Shown: one piece after another, positions 1 to 8,131 of the stretch
Position numbering within the stretch: the stretch's first letter is position 1
How the letters are laid out: every line of letters starts with the position of its first letter
Assembly: GCA_031262885.1 (NCBI GenBank)
Contig: JAISGV010000002.1
Location: 1 to 64,000, forward strand
Length of the DNA stretch: 64,000 nucleotides
From: Endomicrobium sp.
Lineage (GTDB): Bacteria > Elusimicrobiota > Endomicrobiia > Endomicrobiales > Endomicrobiaceae
Reading direction: 5' to 3'
Made by a program: the position numbers and the translations under genes
Notes under the pieces: generated by a model
Told to the model about the DNA's origin: nothing
Seen by the model: the letters and a program-made list of their open reading frames with translations, nothing else
The model's database searches: none

Positions 1-977
<977 letters not shown>

Positions 978-1067
978 TAAATATTTATGTAAAAGTAAAA
1001 AAACAATATACTGACTCTTGAATCATATACTAAAAATATTTTGCGAGGTGTTCATATATAATTATCT

Positions 1068-1082
1068 AGTTTTCAAAGAACC
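1068..1082 (-). promoter_or_regulatory. rrn leader boxA-like antitermination element
   Basis: The minus strand reads GGTTCTTTGAAAACT in the 16S leader. This matches the 'ctttgaaaac' block common in bacterial rRNA leaders, where boxA recruits the Nus antitermination complex. Position between promoter and 16S supports the call; function is inferred from similarity only. Confidence 0.5.
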
Positions 1083-1107
1083 ATTAAAAATCCAATTAAC
1101 TATAATT

Positions 1108-1136
1108 ATGATATATTAATTACAAATTTTTGTCAA
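1108..1136 (-). promoter_or_regulatory. Probable rRNA promoter
   Basis: On the minus strand a perfect TTGACA (complement of 1131-1136) is followed after 17 bases by TATCAT (complement of 1108-1113). It lies about 130 nt upstream of the 16S 5' end, with an antitermination-like element in between. This is a near-consensus vegetative sigma promoter in the right place for an rrn operon. The stop codon of the upstream nucleotidyltransferase gene is only 13 bases away. Confidence 0.7.
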
Positions 1137-1149
1137 TATTATAATAATA

Positions 1150-2610
1150 TCATTCTTTTGAAAGTTTAAGATTTTTAAACTTTAATTTTAATGCTATAAT
1201 CGCTTCTTCTGTGTTATTAATTTTTTTATTTATTTGCTTTTCATTAATAAACTTTAAGAGTTTTCCAATATATGGACTTGGAGTAAGTCCAAATTTTTTC
1301 ATAATTATATTTCCATCAATTATTCTTATAATAGGTTTTTCTTTTTTTGTTTCATAGAAAAAATACATTAACTCTCCAAGAATGTTTTCTTGAGATTTCA
1401 ACATTTTTATAGGAAATTTATTTAATTCTCTATAAGAATGCCAATCAGACATTGATAAAATGATTAATGCAGGTATATTATCTTTAATATCTCTTATAAG
1501 TTTATATTTTGCTTTTAATGTAATATCAGAATTTCTGGTTAAATTTGATAAACGCATATGATTATTTATTAAACATTTTACTTCTTCAATATCTTTTCTA
1601 CTATTTTTTAGCAGTAACATAATTTTACTAATATTTTCTGCTCCTAATTTTTCATGATTTAAAAAATGAATCTTATTATTTTTTTCTATTTTTACTGTTT
1701 CAGGTTTAGCATTATCATGAAAAAATGCCGCAAATTTTAATATTCCAGATTTAGTTACATTTTCTGAAAATACACTATTATTTTTATTAAAATAATCTTT
1801 TAAATCATAAAAATTTTTAGGAAAATATTTTTCTAAATTATTTATTATTTCTTCTGCTGCTACCATGGTTTCAAATGAATGCTGAAATAATCCATTAGGA
1901 TGATAGTAAAAAATCTTATCTGACATCTTCATTTTCTTTATTATAGGAAATATATTTTCTAACAAACCAGATTTAAACATATTTTTTATTGCTGAAGAAG
2001 CATTATTTAATGATAATATTCTAAAAAATTCATTCTTTATCCTTTCATAAGATATTACTTGAATTAATTCTGAATTTGCATTTATTTGTTCTAACAAATT
2101 CTTAGAAATCATAAAATTTAACTCCGATGCAATACGGAATGCTCTAATCATTCTTAAAGGATCTAAAAGAAATGATTTTGTAGAAACACTATTAATTATT
2201 TTAAATTTAAAATCTTTAAATACATTAATATTTTTAGGTGAAATAATGTTTTGCCTAATTTTATTTAAATTTCTCAGATTAACAGCCATAGCATTAATGG
2301 TAAAATCTCTGTTTAATAAATCTTCTTTTATATTTTTTCCATTTAATGGAGATATATCAATGTTTGTAACTATATCATTATTTAAGACTATTCTATAAGT
2401 TTCATTGTTTTTACCTAATTTTATTAATTTTGTATTAAAAAAATTAGCTACTTTTTTTGTAAAAGATTCTATAAATTTTTTATTCGTAACCAAATCAATA
2501 TCTTTACACTGTTTTTTTAAGATTAAATCTCTTAAAAATCCTCCAACTATATAAACATTGATTTTTTTTGATAAATAATTTATTTTTCTTAAAAGGCAAG
2601 TATAACTCAT
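1150..2610 (-). CDS. tRNA nucleotidyltransferase / poly(A) polymerase family protein with HD domain
   Basis: 486 residues. The N-terminal class II nucleotidyltransferase head has GGFLRD at 23-28 and the metal-binding D37-x-D39, followed by NRDFTINAM, DPLRMIRAFR and SYERIKNE. A C-terminal HD domain follows, with HPNGLFQHS, an HD pair in FFHDNAKPE and a later NNHMR. The family adds CC, A or CCA to tRNA 3' ends, or polyadenylates RNA. None of the tRNA genes seen here encodes CCA, so such activity is needed. It is transcribed toward the 16S gene. A second family member lies divergently at 2982, so the two may split the work. Which nucleotides this one adds cannot be read from sequence alone. Confidence 0.9.
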   Translation of the reverse strand: MSYTCLLRKINYLSKKINVYIVGGFLRDLILKKQCKDIDLVTNKKFIESFTKKVANFFNTKLIKLGKNNETYRIVLNNDIVTNIDISPLNGKNIKEDLLNRDFTINAMAVNLRNLNKIRQNIISPKNINVFKDFKFKIINSVSTKSFLLDPLRMIRAFRIASELNFMISKNLLEQINANSELIQVISYERIKNEFFRILSLNNASSAIKNMFKSGLLENIFPIIKKMKMSDKIFYYHPNGLFQHSFETMVAAEEIINNLEKYFPKNFYDLKDYFNKNNSVFSENVTKSGILKFAAFFHDNAKPETVKIEKNNKIHFLNHEKLGAENISKIMLLLKNSRKDIEEVKCLINNHMRLSNLTRNSDITLKAKYKLIRDIKDNIPALIILSMSDWHSYRELNKFPIKMLKSQENILGELMYFFYETKKEKPIIRIIDGNIIMKKFGLTPSPYIGKLLKFINEKQINKKINNTEEAIIALKLKFKNLKLSKE

Positions 2611-2813
2611 ATCTAAATTAATAAAAGTTTTATTTATTAACTCCTTTTATAAAAAAATATTCTTCAGATATTTAAATATCAAATATATAATACAAATATT
2701 ATTGTAATACTTGTAAAGTTTTACCAAAAAATATTATAAATAATCACGTATGTTTAAAAATGCAAATAAAAAAAACAAAACTTATTGTGTAACATCAATT
2801 AAAATATATTAAT

Positions 2814-2842
2814 TTTTATTATTTGCATGACAAATAATAAAA
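2814..2842. repeat. 12-bp inverted repeat in the 371-bp spacer between the two nucleotidyltransferase genes
   Basis: TTTTATTATTTG (2814-2825) and CAAATAATAAAA (2831-2842) form a perfect 12-bp dyad with a 5-nt loop. The spacer 2611-2981 separates divergently transcribed genes, so a terminator is not expected; an operator-like site is possible. The rest of the spacer is plain AT-rich DNA in which I see no gene. A second copy of the motif ATGCAAATAA in inverted orientation (2760-2769 against 2818-2828) adds some symmetry. In DNA this AT-rich such dyads can arise by chance. Confidence 0.35.
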
Positions 2843-2981
2843 TCTGTTATATGTTTGCTATACGAATATTTATGATGTTTACATATTTCTAAATAAATTA
2901 TTCTAGTATAATTAGATCTTTTATTTATAGACTATTACAATATTATGCTAAATATATTAATAGTATTCTTAATTATAAAAA

Positions 2982-4067
2982 ATGAAAAAAATTATTATTC
3001 CAAAAAGATTTTACGAAATTATTGATAAAATTTTAATTACTTCTATCGAGTATTATTTTGATTCTTATATTGTTGGAGGTTTTATAAGAGATTTAATAAT
3101 TGGTAGAGATACTAATGATTTAGATATATTAATTTGTAGTAAAAAAAGAAATATACTAGATGCTATAAATTTTACAAATATTTTTGTAAAAAAATATAGA
3201 ATAAAAAAATTTGTAAGTTTTTATAATTTTGGAACATCTAAAATATATATTAATGAACATGAAGTAGAATTTATAGCTCCTAGGAAAGAAAAATATAATA
3301 ATGTTAATTCTAGAAATCCTATAGTTAGTTCGGCGTCTTTAAAAGAAGACACATTTAGAAGAGATTTTACTATAAATAGTTTATTTTTGAGACTACAAGA
3401 CATGAAAATATTTGATTTAACTAGATACGGACTCAAAGATATTAATAATAAAATTATAAGATTAATTTCTTGCACTAATTTAGAAAAGAAATTTACTCAA
3501 GATCCTTTAAGAATATTAAGAGCTATAAGACAAAGTGTACAACTTGGATTTTATATAGAGCAAAGAACTTATAATGCAATGAAAATTGCAGTAAAGCGTA
3601 TAAAAATTGTTCCAATAAATCACATAAGAGATGAATTAAATAAAATATTAATTGAAAATACAACTATAAAAGCCATAAAAATAATGGGTAATATCAAACT
3701 ATTATCTCAGATATTTCCAGAATTTGAAGACTTTGATAATAGCACTAAAATTCTTGTGTATAGAAATATTAACGGTTCTTTTAAATATCTTCCAAAAACA
3801 AAAAATAAAAACATTAATAAAAAAAACATTATTCTTAAAATAGCTATTCTACAATACTTTTTAAAAAAAATTAATAACAATTATAAATTAATAACAGTTT
3901 TAAAAAGATTCAAGTATTCAAGAAAAACTATTAATAAAATAACTTTAGTTGAATCGAATTTTAATAGAATATCTAGCTACATGGCTAATATTAAATTACA
4001 AACCTCTATAAATAAAAATAACAAATTTCATTTAATAGTTCAAATTCTAAAAAAATTTTTATTTTAA
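2982..4067 (+). CDS. Second tRNA nucleotidyltransferase / poly(A) polymerase family protein, no HD domain
   Basis: 361 residues. The class II nucleotidyltransferase head shows GGFIRDLI at 32-39 and the catalytic D46-x-D48, then FRRDFTINSLF and DPLRILRAIR. This is followed by the RNA-binding helical region with INHIRDELNKIL. Unlike the 486-residue paralogue at 1150-2610 it has no HD domain and is basic and short. In Aquifex, Deinococcus and others two related enzymes add CC and A separately; elsewhere one is a poly(A) polymerase. Either division of labour fits. It reads toward the antisense side of tRNA-Asn, with a hairpin terminator beyond at 4199-4232. Confidence 0.85.
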   Translation: MKKIIIPKRFYEIIDKILITSIEYYFDSYIVGGFIRDLIIGRDTNDLDILICSKKRNILDAINFTNIFVKKYRIKKFVSFYNFGTSKIYINEHEVEFIAPRKEKYNNVNSRNPIVSSASLKEDTFRRDFTINSLFLRLQDMKIFDLTRYGLKDINNKIIRLISCTNLEKKFTQDPLRILRAIRQSVQLGFYIEQRTYNAMKIAVKRIKIVPINHIRDELNKILIENTTIKAIKIMGNIKLLSQIFPEFEDFDNSTKILVYRNINGSFKYLPKTKNKNINKKNIILKIAILQYFLKKINNNYKLITVLKRFKYSRKTINKITLVESNFNRISSYMANIKLQTSINKNNKFHLIVQILKKFLF

Positions 4068-4074
4068 TCAAGAA

Positions 4075-4146
4075 CTCCGACGGCTGGACTCGAACCAGCA
4101 ACCAACCGGTTAACAGCCGATGGCTCTACCATTGAGCTACGTCGGA
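4075..4146 (-). tRNA. tRNA-Asn (anticodon GUU)
   Basis: A complete 72-nt cloverleaf. The acceptor stem is TCCGACG/CGTCGGA, the D-arm GCTC/GAGC, and the anticodon arm ATCGG-CTGTTAA-CCGGT gives anticodon GTT with T33 present. The T-arm is CTGG-TTCGAGT-CCAG. The discriminator is G and CCA is not encoded. It lies 7 bp downstream of the convergent nucleotidyltransferase gene. Confidence 0.97.
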
Positions 4147-4198
4147 ATAATTGCCAAACTTACAAATATATATACTTCTTATTTATATTAAGTGTACA

Positions 4199-4232
4199 TT
4201 TTTTAATCTTCTTATGCAAGAAGATTAAAAAA
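4199..4232 (+). terminator. Bidirectional hairpin terminator before rpmH
   Basis: A 15-bp stem (4199-4213 with 4218-4232) has an ATGC loop. One arm begins with T-rich DNA and the other ends in an A run, so it could work in both orientations. It sits between the upstream nucleotidyltransferase/tRNA-Asn region and the rpmH promoter, isolating the two units. Confidence 0.6.
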
Positions 4233-4238
4233 AATTAA

Positions 4239-4268
4239 TTGACACTAAATTAAGATTTTAAATATAAT
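4239..4268 (+). promoter_or_regulatory. rpmH operon promoter
   Basis: Perfect TTGACA (4239-4244) and perfect TATAAT (4263-4268) are separated by 18 bp, 33 bp upstream of the rpmH start. This is one of the clearest consensus promoters in the window and fits a strongly expressed ribosomal protein operon. Confidence 0.75.
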
Positions 4269-4301
4269 TCATATATAAATAAACCTCATGGAGTTTTTAA
4301 A

Positions 4302-4436
4302 ATGAAAAGAACGTTTCAACCAAATAGACGTAAAAGAAAAAGAAAAATAGGGTTTAGAGCAAGAATGTCGACTTATAGTGGTAGAAGAATTCTAAATATG
4401 CGCAGAAAAAAAGGCCGTAAAATTATTAGTGCGTGA
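4302..4436 (+). CDS. rpmH: 50S ribosomal protein L34
   Basis: 44 residues, beginning [20 protein letters not shown]. The full family pattern is present: KRTFQP, then R-rich helix, then GFRARM, S.GRRIL and RRKKGRK. It is a small basic protein of the large ribosomal subunit. GGAG eight bases before the ATG is a good ribosome-binding site. It heads the classic rpmH-rnpA-yidD-yidC order, with its end a few codons from the rnpA start. The usual neighbour dnaA is not beside it. Confidence 0.98.
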   Translation: MKRTFQPNRRKRKRKIGFRARMSTYSGRRILNMRRKKGRKIISA

Positions 4437-4461
4437 TTTAAATTATACTTTATATATTCAT

Positions 4462-4812
4462 ATGACAAAAAATAAGAAATTTTCTCTTAATTTTTATGAG
4501 AGATTGCATACTCTTAAAGATTTTAATACAGTTTTTAACAATGGCTATGTGTTAAAAAATGAAGTTATAAAAATTTTGGTTTACATAAAAAAAAATCCTT
4601 CTTTTACTAGAAGGATGGGAATAATTACTTCAAGAAGAATTGGAACTGCTGTTCTAAGAAACAAAATAAAAAGAAGAATAAGAGAAATTTTTAGAATTAA
4701 TAAGTACTTATTAATACCTAAGGTTGATTTAATTTTTATTCCTAATAAATATACAACACAAGTATCATATAATGTGTTAAAAAAAAATATTATAAAGTTA
4801 TTACTTACATGA
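4462..4812 (+). CDS. rnpA: Ribonuclease P protein component
   Basis: 116 residues from the ATG at 4462. A GTG at 4429 in the same frame would overlap rpmH and give an atypical N-terminus, so I prefer the ATG. The protein is very basic. It shows the RNase P protein signature, the RNR motif in AVLRNKIKRRIREIFR, after the central strand RRMGIITSRRIG. It works with the RNase P RNA (not found in this window) to mature tRNA 5' ends. It follows rpmH and precedes yidD, the usual order. Confidence 0.93.
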   Translation: MTKNKKFSLNFYERLHTLKDFNTVFNNGYVLKNEVIKILVYIKKNPSFTRRMGIITSRRIGTAVLRNKIKRRIREIFRINKYLLIPKVDLIFIPNKYTTQVSYNVLKKNIIKLLLT

Positions 4813-4833
4813 GTGTATTTTTTATAGAGAATT

Positions 4834-5076
4834 ATGAAATATATTGTACTTAATTTTATCAAATGTTATAGATTTTTTTCAAAACATATATTTACTAACA
4901 GATGTAGATTTCAACCAACTTGTTCTTTGTATGCATGTAAAGTTATAAGATTATATGGTTGTTTTCTTGGCGTTTTTCTTATTTTAATAAGAATTCTACG
5001 TTGTAATAGATTACATCCTGGAGGTTATGATCCTGTTCCTATTCGATTTACATTTAAAGATATTTTAAGGAAATAA
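4834..5076 (+). CDS. yidD: Membrane protein insertion efficiency factor YidD
   Basis: 80 residues with the compact YidD signature: RCRFQPTCSLYA near residue 25 and RCNRLHPGGYDPVP near the C-terminus. An amphipathic/hydrophobic stretch GCFLGVFLILIRIL lies between. The protein associates with the inner membrane and assists YidC-dependent insertion. It ends 6 bp before yidC, so the two are surely co-transcribed. Confidence 0.95.
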   Translation: MKYIVLNFIKCYRFFSKHIFTNRCRFQPTCSLYACKVIRLYGCFLGVFLILIRILRCNRLHPGGYDPVPIRFTFKDILRK

Positions 5077-5082
5077 AATTTA

Positions 5083-6627
5083 ATGAAGAAAAATTACTTG
5101 ATTTTTTTAATATTGTCTGTTTTAACTATTTTCATTTGGAATTCTGTGACATATTTTAATAAAAAACATTTTGAAAAAAATAAAAACAATTCATCAAGTG
5201 TTATTAAAGGAGAATCTATTTTATTGAATGATTATTCAAATGAATTAAATAATACAACTAAAGCAAAGTTAATTACATTAACTAATGACTATTATAAAAT
5301 TACATTTACAAATAAGGGAGCTGCAATATTAAATTGTAATGTTAAAGAAAAAAACAAAACATGGATTGATTTAATTCCATATAGTAATAAACCTATTTTA
5401 TCTACTTTTTCAAATGTTTATTACAATATAATACCAATATCAAATAAAAAAATAATTTTTTATCATAAAAATTTAAAAGATGGTTGGATTATTACAAAAA
5501 CATATAATTTATCCAACAATCATATGCATAATGTTAATGTCTCGATAAAAAAAATAGTAGGGAAAAACGTTGTTCTACCAAAAATAAATTTTTCGTGGAA
5601 TATAAATTCAAAAAATGATGCTAATAATAACTTTAACTCAAGTAAATTATTAGTGTGTGAAGATTCTACTGCAAACAAAATTAAAAAAATTAAAAATGAT
5701 GCTGAAATAATAGCTTCATTATATAAGTGGATAGCAATAGATAGTAAATATTTTCTTATAGCTTTTATTCCAAAAGAGGTTATTAAATTTGATAAGATTT
5801 TTGTTTCAAAAATAACTAAAAATGGGCCATATTCTATATTATTAAATCCAAAACAAATTAATAAGAATGATACTTCTTTAAATTATTCTATCAGATTTTT
5901 TATTGGTCCAAAGAAATATGATAATTTACGAAATTTTAATTTGGGTTTAGAAAAAACTATAGATTTTGGATTTTTTGGGTTTTTAGGTAAATTAGCTTTT
6001 AATGTTTTAAAGATCATTCACAATATAACTAATAATTATGGCTGGGCAATTGTATTGCTTACAATAATAGTTCAAATTTTGCTTTTGCCGTTAACAGTAA
6101 CTAGTTTTAAATCTATTTCTACTATAAGGAAATTGCATCCAATAATAAAAAATATTCAGGAAAAATATAAAGATGATCCTAAAAGATTACAATTGGAAAT
6201 ATTAAATGTTTATAGATTACAAGGCGTAAACCCTCTTGGAGGTTGTTTACCAATGCTTTTACAATTACCAGTTTTTTGGGCTTTTTTTACTATGTTGAGA
6301 AATATTTATGAATTAAGAAATGAGAATTGGATTTTTTGGATTAAAGATCTTTCTTCTCCAGATAACTTGTTTAATATAGGACAATTTAAATTTAATTTGT
6401 TGCCATTAATTATGGGATTAAGTATGTTTTTTCAACAAAAGATTACTAATACAGTAACAACAGATGCAAATCAGAAAAAAATGTTATACATTATTCCAAT
6501 AATGTTCACTTTTATGTTTTGGACATTTCCATCAGGTCTTGTAATATACTGGACTATAAATAATATTGTTTCAATAATTGAACAATCTTTTATTTTATGG
6601 AGAGAGAGGGATTCGAACCCTCGATAA
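5083..6627 (+). CDS. yidC: Membrane protein insertase YidC
   Basis: 514 residues. An N-terminal transmembrane segment (about 4-20) is followed by a large periplasmic domain (about 45-290), as in Gram-negative YidC, then the conserved insertase domain. Diagnostic stretches are RKLHPIIKNIQEKYKDDPKR and NPLGGCLPMLLQLPVFWAFF, followed by further membrane helices. The natural end would be about QSFILWR. The frame then runs 30 bp into the oppositely oriented tRNA-Ser gene, adding residues ERDSNPR encoded by tRNA antisense sequence. The tail is short and probably harmless. jag/khpB and mnmE, often next, are absent here. Confidence 0.96.
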   Translation: MKKNYLIFLILSVLTIFIWNSVTYFNKKHFEKNKNNSSSVIKGESILLNDYSNELNNTTKAKLITLTNDYYKITFTNKGAAILNCNVKEKNKTWIDLIPYSNKPILSTFSNVYYNIIPISNKKIIFYHKNLKDGWIITKTYNLSNNHMHNVNVSIKKIVGKNVVLPKINFSWNINSKNDANNNFNSSKLLVCEDSTANKIKKIKNDAEIIASLYKWIAIDSKYFLIAFIPKEVIKFDKIFVSKITKNGPYSILLNPKQINKNDTSLNYSIRFFIGPKKYDNLRNFNLGLEKTIDFGFFGFLGKLAFNVLKIIHNITNNYGWAIVLLTIIVQILLLPLTVTSFKSISTIRKLHPIIKNIQEKYKDDPKRLQLEILNVYRLQGVNPLGGCLPMLLQLPVFWAFFTMLRNIYELRNENWIFWIKDLSSPDNLFNIGQFKFNLLPLIMGLSMFFQQKITNTVTTDANQKKMLYIIPIMFTFMFWTFPSGLVIYWTINNIVSIIEQSFILWRERDSNPR

Positions 6628-6688
6628 AGCTTATAAACTCTATAATAGTTTTCAAGACTATCGCCTTAAACCACTCGGCCATCTCTCC
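6598..6688 (-). tRNA. tRNA-Ser (anticodon UGA)
   Basis: A 91-nt class II tRNA with a long variable arm. The acceptor is GGAGAGA/TCTCTCC with A73. The anticodon loop CTTGAAA gives TGA with T33 present, and the T-loop is TTCGAAT. CCA is not encoded. The 3' end overlaps the last 30 bp of yidC on the other strand. A second tRNA-Ser lies divergently 105 bp away. Confidence 0.96.
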
Positions 6689-6793
6689 TATAAATATACA
6701 AAACATATATAATATACAAAATATTATTAATTTAATTATAAATTTAAAAATTTATTATAATATAAATGAGTATCTTTTTATATTAAAAGTACA

Positions 6794-6880
6794 GGAGAGA
6801 TGGCCGAGTGGTTTAAGGCGCAGTCCTGGAAAGACTGTTTATTAGAAATAGTAACTAGGGTTCGAATCCCTATCTCTCCA
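6794..6880 (+). tRNA. tRNA-Ser (anticodon GGA)
   Basis: An 87-nt class II tRNA. The acceptor is GGAGAGA/TCTCTCC with A73, the anticodon loop CTGGAAA gives GGA, and there is a long variable arm and a TTCGAAT T-loop. CCA is not encoded; the gene runs straight into a T-run. A TATAAT at 6756-6761 lies about 30 bp upstream. Acceptor and D-arm sequence are almost the same as the neighbouring tRNA-Ser(UGA), suggesting duplication. Confidence 0.96.
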
Positions 6881-6885
6881 GTTTT

Positions 6886-7227
6886 TCATTTTATTAACAA
6901 TAGCAAAATACTTTCTAATTCTTTTTCAATATATTTTATTAGTTCATTGTTAATCGTCATCTTTGTAACAGTATTTTTATTGTTCTTATTTAAGAATTTA
7001 CTATAATGATTCTTAACTCCTTCAATTCTATAATGTTTGTTATATAATAAATCTTTAATATCTAGAATAAGTTTAATATCTTCTTCACTATAGTTTCTTA
7101 TTCTTGATTTTTTTCTAATAGGATGCAAAAAACTAAATTCATGTTCCCAATATCTTAAAGTATGTTTTGGGATGGAAGTTATCTTAGAAACTTCACTAAT
7201 AGTAAAATATTTTTTGGTAGATAACAT
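6886..7227 (-). CDS. MerR-family transcriptional regulator
   Basis: 113 residues. The N-terminal winged-helix of the MerR type is clear: FTISEVSKITSIPKHTLRYW, then EHEF, then RNYSEEDIKLILDIKDLLY. It is followed by a short charged helix. It lacks a metal-binding Cys cluster or a large effector domain, so no inducer can be named. It lies 22 bp downstream of the HU/IHF gene. A MerR-type gene next to an IHF/HU gene is a recurrent bacterial arrangement, so a housekeeping role is likelier than metal resistance. It is last in the der-plsY-hup-merR unit. Confidence 0.85.
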   Translation of the reverse strand: MLSTKKYFTISEVSKITSIPKHTLRYWEHEFSFLHPIRKKSRIRNYSEEDIKLILDIKDLLYNKHYRIEGVKNHYSKFLNKNNKNTVTKMTINNELIKYIEKELESILLLLIK

Positions 7228-7249
7228 ATTAATTTATTTATAATGTAGA

Positions 7250-7510
7250 TTACTTGAAAAAAAATTTAGATTGTTTAAATTTAATTCTTTTATAAGGTGA
7301 AATATAAATTTTTTTTCCTGTTTTAAAATCTAAGCCAATTCTAGCTTTCATTTCTAATATACTAAAATTACCAAATCTGCATATTGAAACTTTTTCACCT
7401 GTTTTTAAAGCTTTTGAAATTATTTCAAAAGTTTTATCCACTATTAATTTAGTTTCAAGTTTGGAACCAATTAAATTATATAAAGAATTTACTATATCAC
7501 CTTTTGTCAC
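7250..7510 (-). CDS. HU/IHF-family DNA-binding protein with altered arm tip
   Basis: 86 residues. The histone-like fold is clear: MTKGDIVNSLYN helix start, GEKVSICRFGNFSILE, then the beta arm ARIGLDFKTGKKIYISPYKRIKF split by the KTG turn. In HU and IHF the arm tip normally reads RNPxTG, and the proline intercalates to kink DNA. Here the aligned tip is LDFKTG, so the proline is phenylalanine. The protein probably still binds and compacts DNA; its bending mode may differ. It is translated in the same direction as plsY and merR. Confidence 0.93.
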   Translation of the reverse strand: MTKGDIVNSLYNLIGSKLETKLIVDKTFEIISKALKTGEKVSICRFGNFSILEMKARIGLDFKTGKKIYISPYKRIKFKQSKFFFK

Positions 7511-7549
7511 TTTTATATTACCACCTTTTTAATTTAATAATAAATTTTA

Positions 7550-8131
7550 CTAAAATTTATACTCAGAATTTTTAAATAATCTTTTTATGTTGTCCTTATG
7601 TTTTAAAATTATAAAAACACAAACTAATATAGCTAACAATACTAGTTTAATATTATAATTCATTAACCATAAAATTATAGGTAAACTAATAGATGCAATT
7701 ATAGAAGCTAATGAAACATATCTAAAAATAATAAATATAATTATAAATATTAGTACGGATACTACTGTAGGAATAAAAGTTAAAACAATAAATACACCTA
7801 GAGTTGTCGCAACTCCTTTACCTCCATTAAAATTAATAAAAATTGAATACATATGTCCTAATATAACAAATATTGTAACTAGACTTATAAAAATTAAAGA
7901 ACTATTTATAAACCTTGCAAAATAAATAGCTATAACACCTTTCGAAACGTCTAAAATTAAAGTTAAAATTCCAGAATAAATTCCAGAAGTTCTAATAACA
8001 TTAGTGGTTCCAACATTACCAGAATTAACATTACGAATATCAACGTTTTTTATTAATTTAGTAATTATATATGCAAAAGGAATCGCTCCTAGCAAATAAG
8101 ATAAGATAATATAAATTATTTTATTTACCAT
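7550..8131 (-). CDS. plsY: Acyl-phosphate:glycerol-3-phosphate acyltransferase
   Basis: 193 residues, almost entirely hydrophobic with about five membrane helices. PlsY signatures present are YLLGAIPFAYIITK, then VNSGNVGTTNVIRTSG (the family's GSGNxGaTN block) and FNGGKGVATTLG. It transfers acyl from acyl-phosphate to glycerol-3-phosphate, the first step of phospholipid synthesis, in the inner membrane. Its start overlaps the end of der by 11 bp, indicating coupling. Confidence 0.95.
   Translation of the reverse strand: MVNKIIYIILSYLLGAIPFAYIITKLIKNVDIRNVNSGNVGTTNVIRTSGIYSGILTLILDVSKGVIAIYFARFINSSLIFISLVTIFVILGHMYSIFINFNGGKGVATTLGVFIVLTFIPTVVSVLIFIIIFIIFRYVSLASIIASISLPIILWLMNYNIKLVLLAILVCVFIILKHKDNIKRLFKNSEYKF

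Noticed and set aside
1068-1149. Small RNA between 16S and the nucleotidyltransferase gene
   Set aside because: The sequence is explained by the rrn promoter, leader and boxA-like element.
4147-4301. Replication origin upstream of rpmH
   Set aside because: No dnaA gene and no clear cluster of TTATCCACA-like boxes were seen; the spacer is explained by a terminator and a promoter.
6886-7227. Heavy-metal resistance regulator
   Set aside because: The MerR-like protein lacks the metal-binding cysteines, and its neighbours are der, plsY and an HU gene, not a metal efflux system.
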